This document shows, piece by piece, positions 54,160 through 62,971 of a stretch of DNA of 64,000 nucleotides (the stretch's first letter is position 1; the number at the start of each line of letters is the position of its first letter). The stretch comes from Chryseobacterium aureum (GTDB taxonomy: Bacteria; Bacteroidota; Bacteroidia; Flavobacteriales; Weeksellaceae). The translations under genes were made by a program, and so were the position numbers. A model generated the notes under the pieces. That model ran no database searches, was not told the DNA's origin, and saw only the letters and a program-made list of their open reading frames with translations. The stretch is from assembly GCF_003971235.1 (NCBI RefSeq), contig NZ_CP034661.1, positions 1,922,001 through 1,986,000 on the forward strand. The letters run 5' to 3'.

Positions 54160-56019
54160 ATGAAAATCCATATTTCAGTATTATTCATTCTTTTTTTCAT
54201 TCTTGGAAAAGCCCAAAAGACGGAACAGAAAGACCCATTCGTTAAAGACAATTTCACCAAGAAAGAATTTTATATTCCTATGCGTGACGGCGTGAAGCTT
54301 TTCACAGCGGTCTATATCCCGAAAGATATTTCAAACAAGAATAAATATCCGTTTCTGATGCAGAGAACCTGCTACAGCATAGCGCCCTATGGAGAGAACG
54401 AATATAAAACAAAAGTAGGTCCTAATTCTTATCTTATGAAAGACAAGTATATTTTCGTATATCAGGATGTACGCGGAAGATATATGAGTGAAGGTACTTT
54501 TACCAATATGACTCCACAGGTAGAGCGCAAAACCAAAAAAGACGTGGATGAAAGTACAGATACATATGATACGATCGAATGGCTATTAAAAAATATCAAA
54601 GACAATAATGGAAAAGCAGGTCAGTTCGGCACCTCATATCCAGGGTTCTATACTGCTGTTGGAACATTGTCACAGCACCCTGCTTTGGTGGCATCTTCAC
54701 CTCAGGCTCCTATTTCTGATTTCTGGAATGATGATTTTCTTCACAACGGAAGATTCATGCTGGGCTATTTCAGAACATTCCCGGTTTTCGGAATTCAGAA
54801 AACACAGCCGGAAAAGCAGGCCTGGTATATGGATTCTTTCATCAAGCAGACTTCCGAAGATGGATTAAAATTCTACAGAGATATGGGCACCCTGAAAGAC
54901 GGGTATGAAAAATATTACAAGAACAATTTCTTCATGACAGAAATTATGAATCATCCCAATTACGATGAATTTTGGCAGAAAAGAGGACTTCTTCCTCATT
55001 TGAAGAATATCAATCATGCTGTAATGACTGTAGGCGGATGGTTTGATGCAGAAGATCTTTCCGGACCTCTGAATATTTACAAGACCATTGAAAAAACAAG
55101 TCCAAAGGCTAAAAATACAATCGTAATGGGACCTTTCTCCCACGGCGGCTGGTCTCAGGAGCAGGGAAAACATTTTCACAGTGAAACGTATTTTGGAGAC
55201 AGTATTGCCACCTATTATCAGAAAAATATAGAAACAAAGTTCTTCAGCCATTATCTGAAAGGCAATACCAAGCAGGATGCAGGGCTTCCTGAAGCTCTGA
55301 TGTATGATACCGGAGCCAAAGAATGGAAAGAATTCGCTTCTTATCCGCCTAAAAATGCACAGAAAGTGAATTTCTATTTAGCTGATAAAACCTTGAAGAA
55401 AACTTCCGGACCAGGGTATTCTGAATATTACAGTGATCCTAACAATCCTGTTTTAAGTTCAGATCATTTAAAAGATTTTAATGGTTTCACCCCGAAAAAT
55501 TATATGTCGGAAGACCAGAGATTTGCAGTGGGAAGACCTGATGTATTAACTTTCACTACCGATGTATTGACAGACGACATAACTTTTACCGGAGAGATCA
55601 TGGCCAAACTGAATATTGCTTCCACTTCCACCGATGCTGATTTTGCTGTAAAGTTAATTGATGTTTATCCTGAAGATTTTAAGCCTGCAGAAAAGAAAGA
55701 TGGAGTTATTTATGGTAATTATCATCAGATGGTAAGAAGTGAGATTATGCCTGCAAGATTCAGAAATACAAAAGAAAAAGGAGAAGCATTAGTTCCTAAC
55801 CAGAAAACAGCCGTTAATTTCAGACTTCAGGATGTAGTTCATACCTTCAAAAAAGGACACAAAATCCAGATTCAGATCAGCAGTACCTGGTTCCCGCTTT
55901 TCGCGATTAATCCACAGAAGTTTATGGATAATCCGAATTTTGCCACCAAAGAGGATTATACCAAAGCATTTATTAAAGTATATGATGACAGCTTTATTGA
56001 AGCTGACGTTTTAAAATAA
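54160..56019 (+). CDS. CocE/NonD-family alpha/beta hydrolase, exported
   Basis: A 619-residue hydrolase with signal peptide (1-18, FFILGKAQ). The X-Pro dipeptidyl-peptidase-type alpha/beta-hydrolase core begins at about 35 (YIPMRDGVKLFTAVYIP). The nucleophile elbow is GTSYPG; a cap domain follows, then GGWFDAEDL (acid) and GPFSHGGW (His). A C-terminal jelly-roll (about 380-619) is typical. Relatives include alpha-amino acid ester hydrolases and cocaine esterase, which cleave esters or N-terminal peptides. Exported, so probably periplasmic. A terminator follows at 56025. Confidence 0.93.
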   Translation: MKIHISVLFILFFILGKAQKTEQKDPFVKDNFTKKEFYIPMRDGVKLFTAVYIPKDISNKNKYPFLMQRTCYSIAPYGENEYKTKVGPNSYLMKDKYIFVYQDVRGRYMSEGTFTNMTPQVERKTKKDVDESTDTYDTIEWLLKNIKDNNGKAGQFGTSYPGFYTAVGTLSQHPALVASSPQAPISDFWNDDFLHNGRFMLGYFRTFPVFGIQKTQPEKQAWYMDSFIKQTSEDGLKFYRDMGTLKDGYEKYYKNNFFMTEIMNHPNYDEFWQKRGLLPHLKNINHAVMTVGGWFDAEDLSGPLNIYKTIEKTSPKAKNTIVMGPFSHGGWSQEQGKHFHSETYFGDSIATYYQKNIETKFFSHYLKGNTKQDAGLPEALMYDTGAKEWKEFASYPPKNAQKVNFYLADKTLKKTSGPGYSEYYSDPNNPVLSSDHLKDFNGFTPKNYMSEDQRFAVGRPDVLTFTTDVLTDDITFTGEIMAKLNIASTSTDADFAVKLIDVYPEDFKPAEKKDGVIYGNYHQMVRSEIMPARFRNTKEKGEALVPNQKTAVNFRLQDVVHTFKKGHKIQIQISSTWFPLFAINPQKFMDNPNFATKEDYTKAFIKVYDDSFIEADVLK

Positions 56020-56024
56020 ATTGA

Positions 56025-56050
56025 AAAAGCTGTTCGTTTGAACAGCTTTT
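56025..56050 (+). terminator. Terminator of the CocE-type gene
   Basis: AAAAGCTGTTC and GAACAGCTTTT flank a 4-nt loop with T-rich sequence after it, just past the stop codon. Confidence 0.8.
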
Positions 56051-56079
56051 GTTTTTGAGAGCTTGAAGTTTATTTTAGG

Positions 56080-56143
56080 TTTTGGCTAAAGCCAGATGAT
56101 TTTGTTCTTTTGTTCAAGTGGGCTAAAGCCCACTTCTATTGAT
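56080..56143 (+). repeat. Double-hairpin dispersed repeat, copy 2 (type a)
   Basis: TTTTGGCTAAAGCCA, a spacer, then GTGGGCTAAAGCCCAC and TTCTATTGAT. Same plan as 35495-35560. The rest of the 56051-56249 spacer shows nothing else. Confidence 0.8.
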
Positions 56144-56249
56144 GGAGATGCTGGGATTAAAAAAGAAAGTTCATCTCCCACTGATCACACAGATTTTCAC
56201 AGATAAAAGGAGTAAAGACTGTATGAATGGCTTAACATTCTAGATTCCT

Positions 56250-56861
56250 TTATTCCTCAATGGTTCTGAAGGTCAGATTTACCCTTGGAGTTTTCACTTT
56301 TGTAGTGGGGGGAAGTCTGTGAAGCCAATGGTCCTGAGTAGTTCCTTTCATGATTAACAAGCTTCCGTTTTCCAGGAATATTTCTGCTTTTTCTTTGGTT
56401 GTTTTATGTTTGAATAAAAACTTTCTTTCAGCCCCAAAACTTAGAGAAGCAATGGCGCCGTGTTTCTTCAGATCCGTTTCGCCATCACTGTGGTAAGCCA
56501 TTCCTTCGCTTCCGTCATGGTATAAATTGAGCAGGCAGGAGTTATAAGTTTCTCCGGAAACTTCTTCACATTTTTTCTTCAGTTTCAATAATTCCGGAGT
56601 CCAGAATTTGGCATACTTTGTTCTTTTCGAATAGGTATATTCAAAAGCTTTCTCTCCAAACCAGGCTACTTTTCTTTTGGTTAAAATCAGTTTTCCAAAG
56701 ATTAATGCTTCATCATTCTCCCATGGAATCTGGTTAAGCAGATAATCATAATAAAAATCTGATTTTTCTTTTGAGAAAACTTTTCCGTAGTAATGAACGG
56801 TTCCGTCATGTGGAAGGATATTGAGAGGATAGTCTGATATTTCTTCGAAGAGGCTCATCAT
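56250..56861 (-). CDS. alkB: AlkB-type DNA repair dioxygenase
   Basis: A 203-residue AlkB homologue. The Fe(II) site is H-x-D in YHSDGE with the distal His in DHWLHRLP, and 2-oxoglutarate is held by Arg in RVNLTFR. GAIASLSFGAERKFLFKHK is the conserved strand between. It removes methyl groups from 1-methyladenine and 3-methylcytosine in DNA or RNA. M1 and M2 are adjacent, so the start is one or the other. The next gene on the same strand upstream is the AraC-Ada methyltransferase, giving a small alkylation-repair locus with a repeat element between. Confidence 0.93.
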   Translation of the reverse strand: MMSLFEEISDYPLNILPHDGTVHYYGKVFSKEKSDFYYDYLLNQIPWENDEALIFGKLILTKRKVAWFGEKAFEYTYSKRTKYAKFWTPELLKLKKKCEEVSGETYNSCLLNLYHDGSEGMAYHSDGETDLKKHGAIASLSFGAERKFLFKHKTTKEKAEIFLENGSLLIMKGTTQDHWLHRLPPTTKVKTPRVNLTFRTIEE

Positions 56862-56936
56862 AGTTTTTTAATTAAATGCTTTTATATTTAAACACAAATT
56901 ACACCAATATTTTTCACTAATGACACGAATTTTTAA

Positions 56937-57024
56937 ATCAATAGAAACGGGTAATTATCCTGAGCATAGTCGAAGGGAGCCCATTTAACAAAAAATAATC
57001 TAATCCATTGGCTTTAGCCAAAAC
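56937..57024 (-). repeat. Double-hairpin dispersed repeat, copy 3 (type b, inverted)
   Basis: Read on the minus strand: GTTTTGGCTAAAGCCAATGG, a spacer, then GGGCTCCCTTCGACTATG with CTCAGGATAATTACCCG and TTTCTATTGAT. The second hairpin of type a is replaced by this longer block, shared with 59749-59835. Confidence 0.8.
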
Positions 57025-57059
57025 TTAATAATTGTAGAATCCTTTTGTGGTAGAATATT

Positions 57060-57902
57060 TTATGAGTAAATATGTGATCCTTCCCAACCCACAATGAGCT
57101 GCTTCCTTTCACTTCCCCATCTGTAACCTCCCAAATGTCCTGTAGACTGAATCACACGGTGGCACGGAATCAGAAATGCAACTGGATTACTTCCAATAGC
57201 GGTTCCTACAGCTCTGGATGCTTTAGGATTTCCGATCTTCTCTGCGAGACTACCGTAAGTGGACAGTTTTCCCATCGGAATGGTCAGCAGGCTTTCCCAT
57301 ACTTTCAATTGAAAATCGGTTCCTTTTAAATGTAATTTTATCGTATTGAGTTTTGTCCAGTCTTTATCGAATATGGACAATGCGTTCTTCTGAAGGGTAT
57401 CCTGCTGTTCAATAAAAGAGGCATTAGGGAACTTTTGTTTCAGCTCCCCTAATGCTTTTTCTTTATGGTCTTCAAAAGCCATATAGCAGATTCCTTTTTC
57501 GGTGGAAGCTACCAGTATATTTCCGAACGGACTTTCAGAAAAGCTATAATGAATCGTAAGGCTTTTTCCTCCGTTTTTGTATTCTGCCGGAGACATTCCC
57601 TCTATCTTTACAAACAGGTCATGAAGCCTGCTGGTACTGGATAGCCCGGTCTCGTACGCGGTATCAAACAAACTTGCTTTTTCTTCCTTCAATAAACTTT
57701 TAGCATGTTCAAGACTGATGAACTGTAAAAATTTTTTCGGACTTGTTCCTGCCCAATCAGTAAATATCTTCTGAAAATGAGCCGGACTCAGGTGAATATT
57801 CTCTGCCACTTCCTCCAAACTTGGCTGAAGCCTGAAATTGCTGCGGATATACTCTATCGCTTTGGCAATTCTGTTATAATCGATCTGACTTTGTGTGGAC
57901 AT
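57060..57902 (-). CDS. ada-like: AraC-type HTH/O6-methylguanine methyltransferase (Ada-like)
   Basis: A 280-residue fusion: an AraC HTH pair (about 8-105, PSLEEVAENIHLSPAHFQKIF and GLSSTSRLHDLFVKIEGMSPAEYK) and a C-terminal methyltransferase (about 115-280) with FLIPCHRVIQSTG, where Cys accepts the methyl group. The N-terminal zinc domain of E. coli Ada, with its second acceptor Cys, is missing, so self-activation by phosphotriester repair is not possible in the E. coli manner. It repairs O6-methylguanine and may still regulate genes such as the nearby alkB. Confidence 0.94.
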   Translation of the reverse strand: MSTQSQIDYNRIAKAIEYIRSNFRLQPSLEEVAENIHLSPAHFQKIFTDWAGTSPKKFLQFISLEHAKSLLKEEKASLFDTAYETGLSSTSRLHDLFVKIEGMSPAEYKNGGKSLTIHYSFSESPFGNILVASTEKGICYMAFEDHKEKALGELKQKFPNASFIEQQDTLQKNALSIFDKDWTKLNTIKLHLKGTDFQLKVWESLLTIPMGKLSTYGSLAEKIGNPKASRAVGTAIGSNPVAFLIPCHRVIQSTGHLGGYRWGSERKQLIVGWEGSHIYS

Positions 57903-57971
57903 TGCATTATTATTTTACCTCACAAATTTCCAAAGAATATACGGCAGATAAAATCCGATTCTTGCGGAATA

Positions 57972-58829
57972 TTAGTTGTTGTTATAAATATCGTAGTAAG
58001 CAAGCATTTTGTAATATAGCTTTGCAGAAAGGAAAGCCGTTGGCTTAGCCATTGGAGAATCCATTAATTCTACAATGTCAAAGGCTACTACATTGCATTT
58101 TTCAAATACTTTTCTTAATAATTCCAACGTTGGGTACCATTGTAAACCACCTGGTTCAGGAGTTCCTGTAGAAGGTGCAATAGAAGGATCAAATGCATCT
58201 AAATCGATAGTGATATAGACATTTCCTGATACTTTTTCCAAAACATCATTGATCCAGTTTTCGTTGTTAGCAATTTCATGGGCAAAGAATACTCTTCCTT
58301 CCGGTAAATATTCTGCTTCCTCAGCATCCATAGAACGGATTCCCACCTGTACCAGATTATGCTTCTGATTAGCCTCAAAAACCGCACACGCATGATTGGA
58401 AGTAGAACCGTGGAACTCAGGACGCAAATCTGTGTGAGCATCCAGCTGAAGAACGGTAAGATTTTCAAATTTCTCCCCTACCGCACGGATAGAACCGATA
58501 GAAACAGAGTGTTCGCCACCAAAAAGAGTGAATAATTTCCCCTCATTGCCTAAAAGTTCTTTGGTTTTCTGATAAACGGCTTCCGTCATTGCTTCCGGAG
58601 AAGAATTCTCAGAAACTTCACCAGCTAAGTAAACTCCCTGTAGATAAGGCTCTGTTTGAGTTTCAATATCATAAAGCTCCATGTTTTCAGAAGCGTTTAA
58701 GAATAATTCCGGACCTTTGTCAGCTCCTTTTCCCCATGTTGACGTTCCATCGTAAGGAACGGTTACCAACATTACTTTCGAATTCTCTAACGTTGCGTTT
58801 TCCTCGGGAATTCCTGCGTATGTTTTCAT
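57972..58829 (-). CDS. speB: Agmatinase (ureohydrolase family)
   Basis: A 285-residue arginase/agmatinase-fold enzyme. The binuclear Mn site shows GGEHSVS, LDAHTDLR, NHACAV and DLDAFDPSIAPSTGTPEPGG, all complete. Agmatinase hydrolyses agmatine to putrescine and urea. The arginine decarboxylase at 59843 makes agmatine from arginine, which supports this choice over arginase or formimidoylglutamase. The two genes are on the same strand but separated by a HAD gene on the other strand. A -7 box lies at 58874. Confidence 0.9.
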   Translation of the reverse strand: MKTYAGIPEENATLENSKVMLVTVPYDGTSTWGKGADKGPELFLNASENMELYDIETQTEPYLQGVYLAGEVSENSSPEAMTEAVYQKTKELLGNEGKLFTLFGGEHSVSIGSIRAVGEKFENLTVLQLDAHTDLRPEFHGSTSNHACAVFEANQKHNLVQVGIRSMDAEEAEYLPEGRVFFAHEIANNENWINDVLEKVSGNVYITIDLDAFDPSIAPSTGTPEPGGLQWYPTLELLRKVFEKCNVVAFDIVELMDSPMAKPTAFLSAKLYYKMLAYYDIYNNN

Positions 58830-58873
58830 GCTTTATTAAAAATTTTAATGTTTTAAAATTGAAATATTGACCA

Positions 58874-58881
58874 CAAAGATA
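58874..58881 (-). promoter_or_regulatory. -7 box TATCTTTG of the agmatinase gene
   Basis: Minus-strand TATCTTTG is an exact TAnnTTTG, 44 bp before ATG 58829. The same spacer holds three ACCTGCCAC units at 58956-58989, a short tandem-like repeat. Confidence 0.45.
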
Positions 58882-59020
58882 CGAAGAGTTTGCGAGTTGG
58901 AGCGTAAGAGTGTCGGAGAGTTTACGAGCACCAGACTTTCCCTTTACGACCTTTTACCTGCCACCTACTACCTGCCACCTACCTGCCACTTTTTCCCTTT
59001 CCACTCTCAAATCAAATAGC

Positions 59021-59028
59021 TATTTTTG
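59021..59028 (+). promoter_or_regulatory. -7 box TATTTTTG of the HAD phosphatase gene
   Basis: An exact TAnnTTTG, 15 bp before ATG 59044. It overlaps the alternative TTG start at 59026, which argues for 59044. Confidence 0.45.
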
Positions 59029-59043
59029 TACAAAACTCATTAT

Positions 59044-59703
59044 ATGCCTTTAAAAGCTGTTCTTTTCGATATGGATGGGGTCATTGTAGATACAGAACCA
59101 TTGCACAGAAAAGCTTATTTCAAAACGTTTGATGAACTGGAAATTACGGTTTCCGAAGATTTGTACACCTCTTTTACCGGAGCTTCCACCAAAAGAGTTT
59201 CTGAAACATTGATTAAAGAATTTAATTTGAATAAGACTTATGAGGACATTGCCGGAATCAAAAGGTCTCATTTCAAAGATTATTTCTACAATGATGATGA
59301 ATTTGATTTAATTCCCGGAGTAAGACAGCTGATAGAACATTATCATGAAAATGGGATCAAACTTATCCTGGCTTCTTCTGCTACCATGGTTACCATCAAT
59401 ATGGTGTTTGAAAAATTCAGTCTGGAGCAATATTTCAGCGGAAAGATCAGCGGTGCAGATTTAAAAGAATCAAAACCTCATCCTGAAGTTTTTTTACTGG
59501 CCGCAGAAATGGCAGGCGAACCTGTTGAAAAATGCATGGTGATTGAGGATTCCACGAACGGAATTCTGGCAGCCCACAGAGCTAAAATCTTCTGTGCAGC
59601 GTACAGAAGTCCACATTCAAAAAACCAGGATTACACGTTAGCCGATACTGTAGTTTCTGATTATGAAGAACTGGAACTGGATAAGATTTCAAAATATTTT
59701 TAA
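59044..59703 (+). CDS. HAD-IA phosphatase/beta-phosphoglucomutase-like
   Basis: A 219-residue HAD enzyme from ATG 59044. Motif I is FDMDGVIVDTEP, motif II LASSA, the Lys is in KESKPHPEVFL, and motif III/IV is MVIEDSTNGILAAHRA. A four-helix cap follows motif I (EPLHRKAYFKTFDEL). The sequence fits sugar-phosphate phosphatases or beta-phosphoglucomutases; motifs alone do not tell which. It stands alone with its own terminator. Confidence 0.92.
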   Translation: MPLKAVLFDMDGVIVDTEPLHRKAYFKTFDELEITVSEDLYTSFTGASTKRVSETLIKEFNLNKTYEDIAGIKRSHFKDYFYNDDEFDLIPGVRQLIEHYHENGIKLILASSATMVTINMVFEKFSLEQYFSGKISGADLKESKPHPEVFLLAAEMAGEPVEKCMVIEDSTNGILAAHRAKIFCAAYRSPHSKNQDYTLADTVVSDYEELELDKISKYF

Positions 59704-59707
59704 ATAA

Positions 59708-59737
59708 AAAAGCTCTCAGAAAAATCTGAGAGCTTTT
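59708..59737 (+). terminator. Terminator of the HAD phosphatase gene
   Basis: AAAAGCTCTCAGA and TCTGAGAGCTTTT form a 13-bp stem with an AAAA loop, immediately after the stop. Confidence 0.85.
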
Positions 59738-59748
59738 GTTTTGTATAC

Positions 59749-59835
59749 GTTTTGGCTAAAGCCAGTTGATTTTTTATTTCTGATCAAACGGGCTCCCTTC
59801 GACTATGCTCAGGATAATTACCCGTTCCTATTGAT
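59749..59835 (+). repeat. Double-hairpin dispersed repeat, copy 4 (type b)
   Basis: GTTTTGGCTAAAGCCAGTTG, a spacer, then the GGGCTCCCTTCGACTATG block, CTCAGGATAATTACCCG and TTCCTATTGAT. Nearly the same as copy 3 read on the opposite strand. It lies just past the terminator at 59737 and ends 8 bp before the decarboxylase stop. Confidence 0.8.
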
Positions 59836-59842
59836 TATAAAA

Positions 59843-61237
59843 TTATTTATAACCAAGAATTTTCAGGATATCTTCCGGCTCCTGTTTTTCACGGAAAATT
59901 TCGTATTGCAATTCACCGTTTTCATCCTTTTGGATCAGAACGTGTCTCGGCTGAGGCATCAGACAATGGTGTACTCCGCCATATCCTCCGATGGTTTCCT
60001 GATAAGCTCCGGTATGGAAGAATCCAATGTACAAAGGTTTTGTATCACTGAAAACAGGCAAATAAATCGCGTTGGTATGTTGTTCAGAGTTATAATAATC
60101 ATCAGAATCACAAGTAAGCCCACCCAGGAATACTCTTTCATACGTATCTTCCCAACGGTTAAGCGGAAGCATGATAAAGTGTCTGGAAATAGCCCATGTA
60201 TCAGGGAGAGTAGTCATGAAAGAAGAATCAATCATATTCCATTTTTCTCTGTCGTTCTGACGTTTCTGAGAAATGATCTTGTAAAGGTTCGCCCCACTTT
60301 CTCCAACCGTAAAGCTTCCGAACTCAGTGTAGATATTAGGTTCTTCTACTCCTTCTTCTTCACAGAATTTCTTAATCTGAGAAACGATTTCTTCTACCAT
60401 ATACTGATAGTCATAATCAAAGTTCAGAGAAGTTTTGATCGGGAAACCGCCTCCGATGTTCAGTGAATCCACTTCGGGAGCAATTTTCTTCAGACGTGCA
60501 TATACACGAAGACATTTGTATAATTCGTTCCAGTAGTATGAAGTATCTTTAATCCCGGTATTGATGAAGAAGTGAAGCATTTTCAATCTTGCATTCGGGT
60601 GTTCAGCAATCTTCTGGCTGTAGTAAGGGATGATATCTTTATATCCGATTCCTAACCTTGAGGTATAAAATTCAAACTTAGGTTCTTCCTCTGATGCAAT
60701 TCTGATTCCGATGTTAAAGGTAGAATCAATGCTTTCTGTAAGTTTATCCAGTTCTCTGTAGTTATCCAGAATCGGAGTAATATTTTCAAAACCGCTGTTG
60801 ATCATTTCTGAAATCTTTGTCAGATAATCGTCAGTTTTGAAGCCATTACAGATAACTTCAATGTTTTTATCTACTTTCTCTTTTTCATAAAGAGATTTTA
60901 CAATATCCATATCATAAGCAGAGGATGTTTCTATCGAAATATCATTCTTCAGGGCTTCTTCCAATACGAAATTGAAATGACTGGATTTTGTGCAATAGCA
61001 GTAGGTATAATTCTTTTTATATTCGGTTTTCTCAAAAGCTTCTTTAAACCAGCTTTTAGCTTTCTGAATATTTTGAGAAATTCTCGGCAAATAGCTAATC
61101 TTTAGCGGAGTGCCAAATTGCTCTACAACGTCCATCAATGGAACATCGTGAAACAACAAATTGTTCTCAGAAACATTAAATTCCTCTGTAGGGAAATACA
61201 ATGTCTGATCAATAAGTTCCGAGTACTTTATTTTCAT
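59843..61237 (-). CDS. speA: Arginine decarboxylase (fold III, PLP-dependent)
   Basis: A 464-residue PLP enzyme of the alanine-racemase/ornithine-decarboxylase fold. The PLP Lys is probably in YCYCTKSSHFNFV; NIGGGFPIKTS is the phosphate-binding Gly loop; EFGSFTVGESG and the Cys in GLTCDSDDYY lie at the expected active-site positions. It is of the shorter Bacteroidota type (about 460 residues) rather than the 630-residue biosynthetic E. coli SpeA. It converts arginine to agmatine, the substrate of the agmatinase at 57972. Start at ATG 61237 fits the family; a short AT-rich leader precedes it. Confidence 0.9.
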   Translation of the reverse strand: MKIKYSELIDQTLYFPTEEFNVSENNLLFHDVPLMDVVEQFGTPLKISYLPRISQNIQKAKSWFKEAFEKTEYKKNYTYCYCTKSSHFNFVLEEALKNDISIETSSAYDMDIVKSLYEKEKVDKNIEVICNGFKTDDYLTKISEMINSGFENITPILDNYRELDKLTESIDSTFNIGIRIASEEEPKFEFYTSRLGIGYKDIIPYYSQKIAEHPNARLKMLHFFINTGIKDTSYYWNELYKCLRVYARLKKIAPEVDSLNIGGGFPIKTSLNFDYDYQYMVEEIVSQIKKFCEEEGVEEPNIYTEFGSFTVGESGANLYKIISQKRQNDREKWNMIDSSFMTTLPDTWAISRHFIMLPLNRWEDTYERVFLGGLTCDSDDYYNSEQHTNAIYLPVFSDTKPLYIGFFHTGAYQETIGGYGGVHHCLMPQPRHVLIQKDENGELQYEIFREKQEPEDILKILGYK

Positions 61238-61359
61238 TTCTAAACAAGTGAATTAAGAAATGCAAAATTGCTAAAAAAGTTTCATTTTTAGGTGTTAAAA
61301 TTATTATAATTTTAATTTAAAAGGCAATATTAAATCGTACAGAAATTTATCTCTGATAA

Positions 61360-62235
61360 TCAATACGTAAACTTTTGAATGTATTCGTTTCTTCTGGCAT
61401 CTGAAATTCCCAATACCTGCTGAATATAGGTATCTGTGGATCCATACTTTTTACGGATTTCCTCAAAAGCCGCATCGAGGTATCTTTTTTCTACCCAACT
61501 CAGCTTTTCCAATACTTTTAAATCCATTTTGGGATAGAGAAAATGCAAGGTATTGGCAAGGCGGAGTCTTTTCTGAACAAGTTTCTTCCTGTAATTGTTA
61601 GATAAAAGATATTCGTTATAAATAGTCTCTTTATCAAATTTCAGGATGGTAAGAATTAATGCCGTGGTAATTCCCGTTCTGTCTTTCCCTGCAGTGCAGT
61701 GGTAAAGGATGGGATCTTCAGAATCCAGAATTTCCGTAATCATCTTTTTTATGGTTTCCGGGTTTTCTGTAACGTATTCCCGGTAGAAATCAATCATTCT
61801 TTTATCCGCATCGGCAGCATTTACTTTGCCTTTAAGGACCAGCTTTTTGGCCTGAGCCAGCTGATCTCCCTCATCTTCAAACGCCGAATATTTTTTGTAA
61901 ATTGTTTCTGATGGCAGCTGATCCGGTTTTTCAGCAATTTCTTTTGAATTTCTAAGATCAATAATCTCTCGGATTCCCAGTTTCTCAAAATCATCAAAAG
62001 ATTTCTTTTTAAGCTTATGAAGATGGGCACTCCGGTACAGTTTTCCTTCTTTCAGTGTTCGTCCGTCTACATTTTTGATACTTCCTACAGTCCGGAAATT
62101 CGTTACTTTCCTGATGGGAATCACTTTTTCAGTTTCATTTTTCCCATATTCGGGGGTTTCAAAATGCTGCGTTTTGCATGAAACAATGCAGCATAATGAA
62201 ATGGTGAAAACTGATATTTTGATTAGTTTATTCAA
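61360..62235 (-). CDS. Lipoprotein tyrosine phosphatase (DSP/PTP-like)
   Basis: A 291-residue lipoprotein: lipobox LCCIVSC near residue 20, then a Tyr-phosphatase domain with the P-loop HCTAGKDRTG (catalytic Cys and Arg) and the general acid region about 40 residues earlier. The N-terminal part VRKVTNFRTVGS-like start (here IRKVTNFRTVGSIKNVDGRTLK) is typical of the family of secreted Tyr/Ser or inositol-phosphate phosphatases. It faces the periplasm, so it may act on phosphoinositides or sugars as well as proteins. Confidence 0.88.
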   Translation of the reverse strand: MNKLIKISVFTISLCCIVSCKTQHFETPEYGKNETEKVIPIRKVTNFRTVGSIKNVDGRTLKEGKLYRSAHLHKLKKKSFDDFEKLGIREIIDLRNSKEIAEKPDQLPSETIYKKYSAFEDEGDQLAQAKKLVLKGKVNAADADKRMIDFYREYVTENPETIKKMITEILDSEDPILYHCTAGKDRTGITTALILTILKFDKETIYNEYLLSNNYRKKLVQKRLRLANTLHFLYPKMDLKVLEKLSWVEKRYLDAAFEEIRKKYGSTDTYIQQVLGISDARRNEYIQKFTY

Positions 62236-62248
62236 TGGTTTTTAATAA

Positions 62249-62313
62249 GTTTTGGCTAAAGCCAGTGGATTCGTGTATTTTTATTAAACGGGCTGAAGCC
62301 CGTTTCTATTGAT
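62249..62313 (+). repeat. Double-hairpin dispersed repeat, copy 5 (type a)
   Basis: GTTTTGGCTAAAGCCAGTGG, a spacer, then ACGGGCTGAAGCCCGT and TTCTATTGAT. The second hairpin has G for A in the loop and compensating stem bases (ACGGGC/GCCCGT versus GTGGGC/GCCCAC in copy 2), so the stem is kept though the bases differ. Confidence 0.8.
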
Positions 62314-62323
62314 AATAATCACT

Positions 62324-62971
62324 CTAATAAATTGCAGGATATTCTATCTCCGTTATTCCTACAAATAATAAAACAGCTCCTGATTCATATTCTACTGAAA
62401 TTTCATCTTCAACAGCAAAATTCCGGGTTCCAATTCTGGAGGTAATACTCAGGTTTTCATTCGTCAAAGGCCAGTTCAGTCCTTTTGTTGTAATATTATT
62501 GGCTGATGGAAACGGATAAAGAGAAATCATCCTGTTTTTTACTCCTTTCAAGATAAAGTGATCGGGAATAAAATAATATTCTGAAAACTCATCATAAAAT
62601 GTGATGTTCATCTGATCTTTGAATGCATAGGCAACGGTAAGGTTTCCAAGAAAATGATCCTGTTCGCCCCCGCTTCCTCCCAAAACATCAAGATCCGAAA
62701 AACCTCTTTCCTTAATGATTTCCAAAGCTTTATGAAAATCTGTTTTTTCCTGATCTAACGTAAGGATAAATTTTCCCTCATACATATCTTCATCTGATCC
62801 GGAGTGAGAATCAAAATCACCGGAAATAAAATCCAGTGTATCCAATGGAAAACCCATTCTTTTTAAATAATGGAAAGCCCCGTCTGTACAGGCAATTAAA
62901 CCATAATTATCAGGATTGGGTAATGATTTTGGAGCATCTCCGTTGATGAAAAGTAATGCTTTATCTTTCAT
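62324..62971 (-). CDS. thiN: Thiamine pyrophosphokinase
   Basis: A 215-residue enzyme: ACTDGAFHYL, then FISGDFDSHSG and LDQEKTDFHKALE, the conserved D/S and DxxKTD-type motifs, and GGSGGEQDHFLGNL. The C-terminal beta-barrel (about 140-215, ending SGAVLLFVG) binds thiamine. It makes thiamine diphosphate from thiamine and ATP. Its start overlaps the end of the adenosyltransferase gene by 11 bp, so the two cofactor genes are co-translated. Confidence 0.92.
   Translation of the reverse strand: MKDKALLFINGDAPKSLPNPDNYGLIACTDGAFHYLKRMGFPLDTLDFISGDFDSHSGSDEDMYEGKFILTLDQEKTDFHKALEIIKERGFSDLDVLGGSGGEQDHFLGNLTVAYAFKDQMNITFYDEFSEYYFIPDHFILKGVKNRMISLYPFPSANNITTKGLNWPLTNENLSITSRIGTRNFAVEDEISVEYESGAVLLFVGITEIEYPAIY

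Noticed and set aside
58956..58989. ACCTGCCAC repeats as a regulatory array
   Set aside because: Only three units within 34 bp, not at a fixed distance from a promoter; probably low-complexity DNA.
59741..60466. 241-codon frame antisense to arginine decarboxylase
   Set aside because: It begins in a repeat element and runs opposite to a clear PLP enzyme; Phe/Ile/Arg-rich product without a domain.
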